Origin: Lysobacter antibioticus
GTDB lineage: Bacteria; Pseudomonadota; Gammaproteobacteria; Xanthomonadales; Xanthomonadaceae
Assembly (NCBI RefSeq): GCF_000731095.1
Contig: NZ_JMTZ01000032.1
Coordinates: 48,815-112,814 of the forward strand
DNA length: 64,000 nucleotides
Reading direction: 5' to 3'
Under the pieces are notes generated by a model. It saw nothing but the letters and a program-made list of their open reading frames with translations, was not told the DNA's origin and made no database searches. Numbering within the stretch: position 1 is the stretch's first letter; each line of letters begins with the position of its first letter. The position numbers and the translations under genes are program-made. Positions 9,008 to 15,645 of the stretch are shown piece after piece.

Positions 9008-9372
9008 GCGGCAATTCTCACAAGGACTGCGGGCGGAAGCTGGCACTCGATGATGTGCGCTCCATGCTGCGCGAAGAATCGACGGAGCAGTGCGGTGTCT
9101 CTTTCACCGCTAGCCAAATGACTCCAGTCGAGAACCGCAAGGCAATCGATGCGCCGAGCGGCCACGTCTTGAAGCAGGCGCTGGAATCCGGGGCGGGACT
9201 GGGTATTCGGGCAGATGCCATCGTCTACGTAGTAGCTGATCTGGGGCGCGCGGTCGCAACATAGATTCATCGCCCGGGTCACAACGGCTTTCTGGAAGGC
9301 GATGTCGTCCGGATCGGGCTCCAGCGTATGGCAGTAGACGGCGACGCGTAGAGCTTCCTGTGTGTCAAACAT
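9004..9372 (-). CDS. Catalytically degenerate resolvase-domain protein
   Basis: 122 aa, covering only the resolvase N-terminal fold. The core pattern is still readable: VAVYCHTLE aligns with the AVYTRVST motif, YYVDDGICPNTQSRPGFQRL with the YxDDGxSGxxxxRPxxxxL segment, and AVLDWSHLASGERD with the KIDRLTRS segment. The catalytic serine and the conserved arginines are replaced. It may be an inactive paralogue that modulates the real recombinase. It sits between two other recombinase-like genes on one transcript, and its stop overlaps the start of the large recombinase. Confidence 0.7.
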   Translation of the reverse strand: MFDTQEALRVAVYCHTLEPDPDDIAFQKAVVTRAMNLCCDRAPQISYYVDDGICPNTQSRPGFQRLLQDVAARRIDCLAVLDWSHLASGERDTALLRRFFAQHGAHIIECQLPPAVLVRIAA

Positions 9373-9381
9373 GGCGGGGTC

Positions 9382-9834
9382 TCAAGTCTGGGCAGGTGGC
9401 GTAGGCACCGGGTCAGTGCATTGGGGGCTTCCAGCGGCTGCGATAGCAGCAGCCAGTGTGGTCGCTACTTCGGCGAGTGCATCGGCTGCCGTCAGGGTTG
9501 CCCGACGGACCTCATGGACTGCAATGCCAGCAAGTTCAAAGCGCAGCTGCAACCGCAGGTAGTCGACATACGATCCGGACAGGCGGTCGCTAGAGGTGAC
9601 GACGATGGCTCGGATATTTCCCGCGTCCACATCCCGGAGCATCGCTTTTAGCCCAGGGCGGTGGAGGGTCGTGCCCTCGTAGCCATCATCGGAGTACGTT
9701 ACCGTTGATGTCGCGCCGAACTTCTCTTTCGCGGCAGCATGGGCCGCCGCGTACTGCTTAAGGTGGGCTGCCGCATCTGGCACGTTGGATCGCGTATAGA
9801 TCGCAATCGATGTTTGACGAGCGGACATGGTCAT
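9382..9834 (-). CDS. Short resolvase-domain protein, probably catalytically impaired
   Basis: 150 aa, resolvase N-terminal domain only. SIAIYTRSNV matches the catalytic start motif, but the usual serine position is shifted or replaced (YTRSN in place of YTRVS). YSDDGYEGTTLHRPGLKAML and VTSSDRLSG are well kept. The C-terminal 35 residues form an alanine-rich helix with no DNA-binding domain. Whether S in TRSN can act as nucleophile is unclear. It overlaps the DUF2924 gene by 4 bases, so all these genes form one operon. Confidence 0.72.
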   Translation of the reverse strand: MTMSARQTSIAIYTRSNVPDAAAHLKQYAAAHAAAKEKFGATSTVTYSDDGYEGTTLHRPGLKAMLRDVDAGNIRAIVVTSSDRLSGSYVDYLRLQLRFELAGIAVHEVRRATLTAADALAEVATTLAAAIAAAGSPQCTDPVPTPPAQT

Positions 9835-10304
9835 TTGGGAAGTTCCTTCTTTTGATTAGGCTGGTGTAGTCCAAAGAACGCCGGGCCGGACCAGCGTGTG
9901 CCGGTAATCTCGCGGGCGATCACCGAGAGGCTGCGGTACTGCCTTCCGCCATACTCGAAGCGACCGTCATCCAGTGCGCGAACGGAGTGCAGCACGCCTC
10001 GATAGCTTCGAGTCAGCACCGCGCCGCTACGTAGGGCCTTGCCCTTGTTAGGCTGGATAGTTCCGGTTTGCAGGAGGTGTCGAATCCGCCGATCATTGGA
10101 TTGAAGCAGGTCGGCGTGGTGCTCCTGGGCTGCCAACTCTTGTAGCCGGTGAGTCAAGCGACGCTCGACGTACCGTCGATTGTTGATGCTAGGCTCTCGC
10201 CCGAACAAATCTTTCCACAGCGCTTTTAGCTCGTTCCATTTGAGATCTTGGAGCGCAGCGATTCTTTGGCACACCTTGCTAGGCGGGCTGGTGGAACGTT
10301 TCAA
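9831..10304 (-). CDS. DUF2924 family protein
   Basis: 157 aa. The N-terminal KVCQRIAALQDLKWNELKAL with WKDLFGREP and NRRYVERRLTHRLQELA is typical of DUF2924, followed by GAVLTRSYRG, VRALDDGRFEYGGRQYRSLS and an AREITGTRWSGPAFFGL ending. Family members are regularly encoded beside serine recombinases in proteobacterial prophages and islands and are predicted to bind DNA. A role as accessory protein in integration or excision is inferred from that linkage. Its stop overlaps the next gene (ATGA). Confidence 0.88.
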   Translation of the reverse strand: MKRSTSPPSKVCQRIAALQDLKWNELKALWKDLFGREPSINNRRYVERRLTHRLQELAAQEHHADLLQSNDRRIRHLLQTGTIQPNKGKALRSGAVLTRSYRGVLHSVRALDDGRFEYGGRQYRSLSVIAREITGTRWSGPAFFGLHQPNQKKELPK

Positions 10305-10498
10305 GTGTCTCTCCGGGGTGGTTTGAAGGTGCGGTCATACACCCTCGGTTCGGAGGTGTTTGCAAGTCCACGGGTTTTGTCATTGGAAGCATCGCTGCCT
10401 GATCGCAAGCGAACCAGGGCGAGTGCGATTAAGTTCGCCACCGCATCCAGCCGAGCACGGGCTGAGGCCTGCTTATAGTCGTCTTCGATGCTGATCAT
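10301..10498 (-). CDS. Small hypothetical protein of the recombinase operon
   Basis: 65 aa. The first 35 residues are predicted helical (YKQASARARLDAVANLIALA); the rest is polar and probably disordered. It overlaps both neighbours by a few bases, which is the main support for it being translated. No family recognised. Confidence 0.5.
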   Translation of the reverse strand: MISIEDDYKQASARARLDAVANLIALALVRLRSGSDASNDKTRGLANTSEPRVYDRTFKPPRRDT

Positions 10499-11412
10499 TA
10501 ACTTGCCTTGGAAGTGAGGGCCGGGCCCGCGCGCGAGAGTGGCAAGGCTTGCTTTCTGATCCAGACCTCACCCTTCGCGGTATCGATGAAGCGAAAGACT
10601 TCGGGCGGGAGCGCTTGAGTCAACGCCGTGTAATGGGCGTCGTACTTCGATTGGCGCAGTAGATTCTTCCAATTGACGGCGGTATGGCCGGCTTCATGCG
10701 CCGCTGCGAGCAGACGCATGAATTCCTTTTGGTTGCGTCGGAGCACCAGAACGGCATCGCCAATCGTTAGCCGGTCACCAGACGGGTCCAGGTCGAACCA
10801 GATCGGATAGGGCGCGGTTACCTCATGCCCCATCCGTCTAACATCGAGCCAAAGTCCTTCGGTCTCTACGCGCGCAACATCATCGATAGCAAGGATGACG
10901 CGATTGGCATCGTCAAGCTGCCCATTGATCAAGGGCGACGAGGACAAGAGGATCTGTCGGCCACTCGATTCCTGCTGAAGCCGCGAGAGGATAGGCGGGA
11001 AATCGACGTACCAGCCGGCGCGTAGCAAGTAGATCGGGATGTTTCCCGCTACGGTGCTAGCGCTCGCGACTCGCCAAAGCCTGTTCTCAACCAGCATCTC
11101 CGGCACGGCATCGGGTCCTGCGAGGCGGCGTGCCAGAGCATTCGGCAGCCAGTCGAGCTTGACCTGCGTCGACATGTATTCCGAAGTCATTTCGACTTGC
11201 GCTGCACAGACGACGCATCTGACGTCTATCTCTTGGAAAGAATGCAGTTGGAGTGCGAACTCGTGGCCGCACTGCCGGCAATGGATCTTGCGGGTGCGCC
11301 GGACTTTCGTCAGCGCACCAAGCGTAACGAAATCGCTCATCGCATCGCCGTCGTAAGGCAACAGGGCATCAACCGGTTCGGACTCGAACCAGCTCAGGTA
11401 TCGGTAGAGCAC
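10498..11412 (-). CDS. Zinc-ribbon protein, first gene of the recombinase operon
   Basis: 304 aa. A four-cysteine zinc ribbon lies at about residues 43-70 (CRQCGHEF and later CVVCAAQ). The remainder is a soluble mixed alpha/beta protein without a recognised domain; the central part has WLDVRRMGHEV followed by the acidic YPIWFDLDPSGDRLTIGD. It is transcribed leftwards from the divergent intergenic region and begins the run that ends with the integrase, so a role in integration control is possible, but this is position only. Confidence 0.6.
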   Translation of the reverse strand: MLYRYLSWFESEPVDALLPYDGDAMSDFVTLGALTKVRRTRKIHCRQCGHEFALQLHSFQEIDVRCVVCAAQVEMTSEYMSTQVKLDWLPNALARRLAGPDAVPEMLVENRLWRVASASTVAGNIPIYLLRAGWYVDFPPILSRLQQESSGRQILLSSSPLINGQLDDANRVILAIDDVARVETEGLWLDVRRMGHEVTAPYPIWFDLDPSGDRLTIGDAVLVLRRNQKEFMRLLAAAHEAGHTAVNWKNLLRQSKYDAHYTALTQALPPEVFRFIDTAKGEVWIRKQALPLSRAGPALTSKAS

Positions 11413-11859
11413 GATGTGTCCTTCAAGAAATCGTGGGCAATAGTTGCCCGTCAGGCCGAGGGGGCCTGGATATAGGTGTAGCGGGTAAGGCGACTTAGCG
11501 GATCAGCGAATCGTTAGATTCGGAATGAGGCGAAGTACCTGTCCATCGCAATGTCGATCGCGTAGAGCGACAAGGTCGAGGTTGCCCCGTAGTACGGGAG
11601 CGGAGTGAGGTTGAGAAGGCCGAGCTGCGTCCGTCGAGAACTTCGCCGCCTTGGCAGTTTGAAACAGTCCGTTGTGCATAAGTCTGGGCCCCTGGTGGAA
11701 AGCCACTTCTAGTTGGTGCTGTGTTGCTGAACCAGAGCCTAGCCTTTCGCCGAAGCTGTGCGCAATATCACTTGCGCGTCCGTTGACACGAGACTAGCGA
11801 TCCAATCGATTCGGTTCATGCTTCGTTTGGATTGAGGGGAACTTTTGCTCGAAGGAGTT

Positions 11860-11879
11860 AGGAATCGACTTCGATTCCT
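11860..11879. promoter_or_regulatory. Palindromic operator candidate 1
   Basis: AGGAATCG, four-base spacer, CGATTCCT: perfect 8-bp arms. It is placed about 180 bases before the first early gene and is a candidate binding site for a prophage repressor. Confidence 0.45.
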
Positions 11880-11925
11880 CACTGCGGCCGTCGGGCTTCG
11901 ACCAGTCCGCGAGGTGAGCGGCAGC

Positions 11926-11952
11926 ATGAGCAATCAACCTTCGATTGCTCAT
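11926..11952. promoter_or_regulatory. Palindromic operator or hairpin candidate 2
   Basis: ATGAGCAATC, seven-base spacer, GATTGCTCAT: perfect 10-bp arms. Centre-to-centre distance to candidate 1 is about 70 bp, close to seven helical turns. It could be an operator or an RNA hairpin in the early leader. Confidence 0.45.
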
Positions 11953-12055
11953 GCATTTCTCACCGATTCCTCCTTCGTTCCCCCCTTTCATTCCTCACTG
12001 GGCATATCCGACGCTTCTTGCGCGGCACGTCACGCCGAAGACAAGGAGCACTATC

Positions 12056-12265
12056 GTGAGCAGTACCAATCTCTCTCCCGAGGAGTTGTCGGCACATTGG
12101 AGCGTGCCGGCGAAGACCTTGGAGCGCTGGCGTTGCGAAGGCATCGGACCGCGATTCTTCAAGATGGCAGGCCACGTGCGGTATCGCCGCGAAGACGTCG
12201 AGCAGTTCGAGTCCGCTTCGATGCGTTCGTCCACCACCGAGCGCGTGGCACAGGTGCGGCTGTGA
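12056..12265 (+). CDS. AlpA/MerR-like small DNA-binding protein
   Basis: 69 aa starting at a GTG with AAGGAG seven bases upstream; the longer frame upstream is not needed. The pattern LSPEELSAHWSVPAKTLERW then RCEGIGPRFFKMAGHVRYRR is the winged-helix excisionase/AlpA type (helix-turn-helix 17 type). Such proteins act as transcription regulators or excisionases that bend att DNA. As first gene of the early operon facing the recombinase operon, it is a good candidate for the recombination directionality factor or an early regulator. Confidence 0.82.
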   Translation: MSSTNLSPEELSAHWSVPAKTLERWRCEGIGPRFFKMAGHVRYRREDVEQFESASMRSSTTERVAQVRL

Positions 12266-12732
12266 CGTTGCTCGAACGTTGCGTCGGCCGCCCGGCCTCC
12301 GAGCTGGCCGAGTTCACGCCAGAGCAGTTGCTCGAACTGACCAAGCAAGCCTCGGATGCGCTGGCTACCGCCAAGGCCAATGCCGACTTGGTCGATCGGG
12401 CCGTTGATCTTCGCTACGGCCGCCAGGCCGCATCGGCTCGGCTGGCCGCCGGGAAGGACACCGGTACCGTCCGCCTGACCGATGGCGTGGTTCGCATCAG
12501 CGTCGAGTTGCCGAAGAAGGTCGAGTGGGACCAGGCCCGCCTCGGTCGGATCGTTGAGCGCATCCGCGCCGCGGGCGAGGACCCGGCTGAGTTCGTGGAG
12601 ACCACTTACCGCATCAGCGAGACCCGTTATGGCGCTTGGTCGGCAGCCATGCGGTCGTCGTTTGATCCGGCCCGAACGCTGAAGGCTGGCAAGCAGATCT
12701 ACCGTCTGTCCGTGATGGAGGATGAATCGTGA
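12262..12732 (+). CDS. Phage early protein, unknown
   Basis: 156 aa from a GTG that overlaps the previous stop by four bases; the long upstream extension of this frame is a shadow. Residues 10-55 form a helical, alanine-rich segment (ELTKQASDALATAKANADLV). The rest has VRLTDGVVRISVELPKKVEW and ETTYRISETRYGAW. It precedes a RecA-like ATPase and an ssDNA-binding candidate, so it probably belongs to the recombination cassette, but no family is recognised. Confidence 0.65.
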   Translation: MTLLERCVGRPASELAEFTPEQLLELTKQASDALATAKANADLVDRAVDLRYGRQAASARLAAGKDTGTVRLTDGVVRISVELPKKVEWDQARLGRIVERIRAAGEDPAEFVETTYRISETRYGAWSAAMRSSFDPARTLKAGKQIYRLSVMEDES

Positions 12733-12763
12733 CCAAAATCACAATTTCAGGTTGGGGGCAGTA

Positions 12764-13588
12764 ATGCTGCCCATCATCACGGCCGACCAGCGTTTGGCTG
12801 AGAATCGCGGCGTCAAAGGGGTATTGATCGGCCGCTGGGGTCTGGGCAAGACCTACCAGCTATGGACCCTCGACCCCGCCACGACGTTGTTCGTCGACAT
12901 CGAGGCCGGCGATCTGGCGGTGAAGGACTGGCCTGGCGACAGCCTGCGCCCGCGGACCTGGGAAGACTGCCGGGACATCGCCGTGCTGCTCGGTGGCCCC
13001 AATCCCGCGCTCCGCGACGGCCAGTCGTTCAGCGAGTCCCACTACGCGCAAGCCTGCAGTCGCTACGGTGATCCCGGGCAGTTGGTGAAGTACCGCACTC
13101 TGTTTATTGACTCGATCACGGTAGCCGGTCGGCTCTGCTTGCAGTGGTGCAAGGGGCAGCCGCAGGCGTTCTCCGAAAAGACCGGCAAGCCGGACACGCG
13201 GGGCGCTTACGGACTGATGGGGCAGGAGATGGTGGGCTGGCTCACCCATATCCAGCACACCCGCGGAAAGCACATTTGGTTCGTCGGCATCCTCGACGAG
13301 CGCATCGACGACTTCAACAAGAAGGTCTACGAGTTGCAGATCGATGGCTCGAAGACGGGCCTGGAACTGCCCGGCATCGTCGACGAGGTGATCACCCTGG
13401 CCGAGCTGACGCCGACGGACGGTCCTTCGTATCGGGCGTTCATCTGTCACACCGCCAACCCCTGGGGCTTCCCCGCGAAAGACCGGTCCGGTCGCCTCGA
13501 ACTGGTCGAGCCTCCGGACTTGGGCCAGCTCATGCGCAAGCTCGGCGCCCCCGAGGCCGCGGCGCCCAACTCGACCTCCATCCACTAA
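12764..13588 (+). CDS. RecA-like P-loop ATPase, Sak4-type recombination protein
   Basis: 274 aa from the ATG after GGGGG; an ATG at 12722 in the same frame would add 14 residues. The P-loop GRWGLGKT is at residues 23-30 and a Walker B-type strand is TLFIDS near 105. Phage proteins with this compact ATPase core placed beside an SSB-like protein and a Cas4/RecB-like nuclease are ATP-dependent single-strand annealing or strand-exchange factors. The neighbouring genes fit that set. It acts in the cytoplasm on replicating phage DNA. Confidence 0.8.
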   Translation: MLPIITADQRLAENRGVKGVLIGRWGLGKTYQLWTLDPATTLFVDIEAGDLAVKDWPGDSLRPRTWEDCRDIAVLLGGPNPALRDGQSFSESHYAQACSRYGDPGQLVKYRTLFIDSITVAGRLCLQWCKGQPQAFSEKTGKPDTRGAYGLMGQEMVGWLTHIQHTRGKHIWFVGILDERIDDFNKKVYELQIDGSKTGLELPGIVDEVITLAELTPTDGPSYRAFICHTANPWGFPAKDRSGRLELVEPPDLGQLMRKLGAPEAAAPNSTSIH

Positions 13589-13603
13589 TTCGCAGGAGAC
13601 CCC

Positions 13604-14224
13604 ATGTCGGTCTGGAACAACTTCAACGACGCCGAGAGTCCTTCGTTCTCTCTTATCCCGAAGGGCACGCTGGTCAAGGTACGCATGACCATCAAGCCCG
13701 GCGGCTACAACGATCCCAACCAGGGTTGGCTGCACGGATGGGCCACGCGTGGGGACAGCGGCTCGGTGTACCTCAATGGCGAGTTCGTCGTGATCGAAGG
13801 CAAGTACGCACGCCGCAAGCTGTGGTCGCTGATCGGCTTGTACAGCGCCAAGGGTCCAACGTGGGGCCAGATGGGTCGCAGCTTCATCAAAGGCGCGTTG
13901 AACTCGGCGTTCGGTCTGCATCCCGACGATATCAGCGCTGCCGCGCAGGCGGGTCGTTGCATCGAAAGCTTCGGCGATCTCGATGGTCTGGTCTTCGCCG
14001 GCAAGGTGGACTGGGAGAAGGACGGCTACGGTGAGGACAAGGCCGTGATCAAGATCCCGATCATGCCCGACCATCCTAACTACAAGGAGGTCATGGGGGC
14101 GGTGGTCGCGCCGACGAGCAGGCATGCCGCGCCGCCGGCACACGTGCCGTCGCACCTAGTTGAGGCTGCGCAGACTGCGGCGGTATCCGCGCCGGCCGCC
14201 GGTCGCCCGGCATGGGCTCAGTGA
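13604..14224 (+). CDS. Putative phage ssDNA-binding protein
   Basis: 206 aa. It begins SVWNNFNDAE, followed by a beta-rich domain (TLVKVRMTIKPGG, SVYLNGEFVVIEGKYARRKL, GLVFAGKVDWEKD) consistent with an OB-type fold, and ends in a flexible A/P-rich tail with a terminal PAWAQ. This layout (OB core plus disordered tail) and the position between a RecA-like ATPase and a nuclease suggest an SSB-like partner. The WNNFN start is shared with the primase two genes downstream. Confidence 0.7.
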   Translation: MSVWNNFNDAESPSFSLIPKGTLVKVRMTIKPGGYNDPNQGWLHGWATRGDSGSVYLNGEFVVIEGKYARRKLWSLIGLYSAKGPTWGQMGRSFIKGALNSAFGLHPDDISAAAQAGRCIESFGDLDGLVFAGKVDWEKDGYGEDKAVIKIPIMPDHPNYKEVMGAVVAPTSRHAAPPAHVPSHLVEAAQTAAVSAPAAGRPAWAQ

Positions 14225-14237
14225 GGCGCGACGGGCC

Positions 14238-14432
14238 ATGACGCGTACCCGGTTGCAAGATCGATACCCAAATCGCGACGGGATCTATACGGACCTGCGG
14301 AAACTCGGCCGTACCGAACTCGAACTGCAGATCCAATATCTATTGCGGTCGGCTCAGCAATTTCAGGAGCACGCGAAGGCGCTAATGGACTACCGAGACC
14401 AAATGGTTGAGCGGTCCCGACTGGGTCGATGA
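14238..14432 (+). CDS. Small phage protein
   Basis: 64 aa starting at ATG 14238; the upstream part of the frame overlaps the previous gene. It is helical and charged (LRKLGRTELELQIQYLLRSA and QEHAKALMDYRDQMVERS). It overlaps the next gene by four bases. It could be a coiled-coil regulator. No family recognised. Confidence 0.55.
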   Translation: MTRTRLQDRYPNRDGIYTDLRKLGRTELELQIQYLLRSAQQFQEHAKALMDYRDQMVERSRLGR

Positions 14433-14857
14433 CGTGCTGTTGGGCGTGTGGAAAACCTGCACGCGGCTTCGGCCACTTGGACCTGCGCCGCAGGATCGGT
14501 GATCCGCGGCGCGCGCCCTACCGATGGGCGTTCTGTTCGACCACTTGCCAGAACGCCTTCCACCAACTCTACGACACGCGACGCCGGAGCGATTCCGCGT
14601 CGCTGGAGGAGCTATTGCCTGTGACCCACCCACTCTCCCCCGAAGCCCAGCGCGCGTGCCTGAGGGCGCTTGCATCCGTCGCCGGCCGGATCGGCTTCGA
14701 CATGCCGCTTGGTCACTACAACCAGGCGCAAGCCACCGAGGCCATTGAAGCCATCACCCAAGCCTATGAAGCGTCGGTACGGGCACAGTCCAATCCGGTC
14801 GGCTACAAGGTGGCGCCGCCGCTCGACGGATTTGAGAACGACACGATTCCATTCTGA
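14429..14857 (+). CDS. Phage zinc-finger protein, DUF6511-like
   Basis: 142 aa. An N-terminal zinc-binding module has CCWACGKPA paired with FCSTTCQNAFH, similar to treble-clef fingers in small phage proteins of the DUF6511 type. The C-terminus ends with an acidic GFENDTIPF tail, resembling SSB-type terminal peptides that recruit partners. It is part of the replication cassette; the exact function is not known. Confidence 0.65.
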   Translation: MTCCWACGKPARGFGHLDLRRRIGDPRRAPYRWAFCSTTCQNAFHQLYDTRRRSDSASLEELLPVTHPLSPEAQRACLRALASVAGRIGFDMPLGHYNQAQATEAIEAITQAYEASVRAQSNPVGYKVAPPLDGFENDTIPF

Positions 14858-14910
14858 GTTTTGGCATTGCCATTTTCTTTTTGGAATTTGCCACTTTCGA
14901 CGTCGAACTT

Positions 14911-15645
14911 ATGCTTGATTTCAACACGCACGACCTGTCCAAGCATGTCGGAACTCTGGTCGACAGAGCAATGGAGCGCGAGGCGGCTTTGCTGCCGCTT
15001 CGTGCCTATCTCGGAGCGTCCAGCCTCGGTGAAGACTGCGCCCGTCGCCTGCAGTTCCAATACTTCAACACACCGAAAGATGCAGGTCGGCACTTTCCCG
15101 GTCGCGTGCTGCGCGTGTTCGCCCGGGGTCATCGGGTCGAAGACTGGATGGCGGACTGGTTGCGCCTAGCCGGCTTCGATCTGCGTTCTCGTAACGAGGA
15201 TGGCGAGCAGTTTGGGTTCACCGCTGCCGATGGTCGGATGCGCGGCCACGCCGATGGCGTGATCGTCGCCGGTCCCGGCCACTTCGGTTATCGGATGCTC
15301 TGGGAAAACAAGGCGGTCGGTGCCAAGACCTTTCGCGAGCTTCAGAAGAAGCGGCTCGCGGCGAGCCGCCCGGTCTACGCGACCCAGGTGGCGCTCTACC
15401 AGGCGTATCTCGGTCTCCATGAGCATCCCGCGCTCTTCACTGCGATCTGCGCCGACGACATGGCGATCTATGCCGAGCGGGTCGTCTATGACCGCGGCCT
15501 GGCACAGCGCGCATCGGACCATGCCGTCCACATCCTGCGCGCCTGCGATTCCGCGGAACTCCTCCCCCGCATCAGCACCACTCCCACCGATCAAACCTGT
15601 CGGTACTGCCCCTGGCAGGACCGTTGCTGGAGCCTGCCCCATTGA
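14911..15645 (+). CDS. Cas4/RecB-like PD-(D/E)XK nuclease
   Basis: 244 aa from ATG 14911; a TTG at 14881 would add ten residues, and neither has a clear ribosome binding site. Nuclease motifs are GHADGV (catalytic D) and WENKAV (E-x-K), with a downstream QVALYQAYLG helix carrying the conserved Q and Y. The C-terminus holds CRYCPWQDRC, which with an upstream cysteine (EDCARRLQF) fits a Cas4/AddB-type iron-sulphur cluster. A 5'-3' exonuclease role in recombination or replication is inferred from the family and from the adjacent ATPase and SSB-like genes. Confidence 0.85.
   Translation: MLDFNTHDLSKHVGTLVDRAMEREAALLPLRAYLGASSLGEDCARRLQFQYFNTPKDAGRHFPGRVLRVFARGHRVEDWMADWLRLAGFDLRSRNEDGEQFGFTAADGRMRGHADGVIVAGPGHFGYRMLWENKAVGAKTFRELQKKRLAASRPVYATQVALYQAYLGLHEHPALFTAICADDMAIYAERVVYDRGLAQRASDHAVHILRACDSAELLPRISTTPTDQTCRYCPWQDRCWSLPH

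Larger units (their letters stand above)
11413..12055. promoter_or_regulatory. Divergent control region between recombinase operon and early operon
   Basis: A 640-bp gap between the leftward recombinase operon and the rightward early genes, where a lysogeny switch would be expected. It has no convincing gene. Two perfect palindromes (11860-11879 and 11926-11952) lie upstream of the AlpA-like gene. A TTGACA at 11783 could be a -35 element, but the matching -10 is poor. Short minus-strand ORFs at 11503 and 11739 have no ribosome binding site. Confidence 0.55.

Noticed and set aside
11845..12055. Upstream extension of the early protein frame
   Set aside because: The GTG at 12262 overlapping the previous stop gives a normal coupled start; the upstream part crosses palindromes and the AlpA-like gene in another frame.
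12729..12764. Eleven-codon frame VTKITISGWGQ before the RecA-like gene
   Set aside because: Could be a leader peptide or a relic of a frameshifted start, but it is too short to support.
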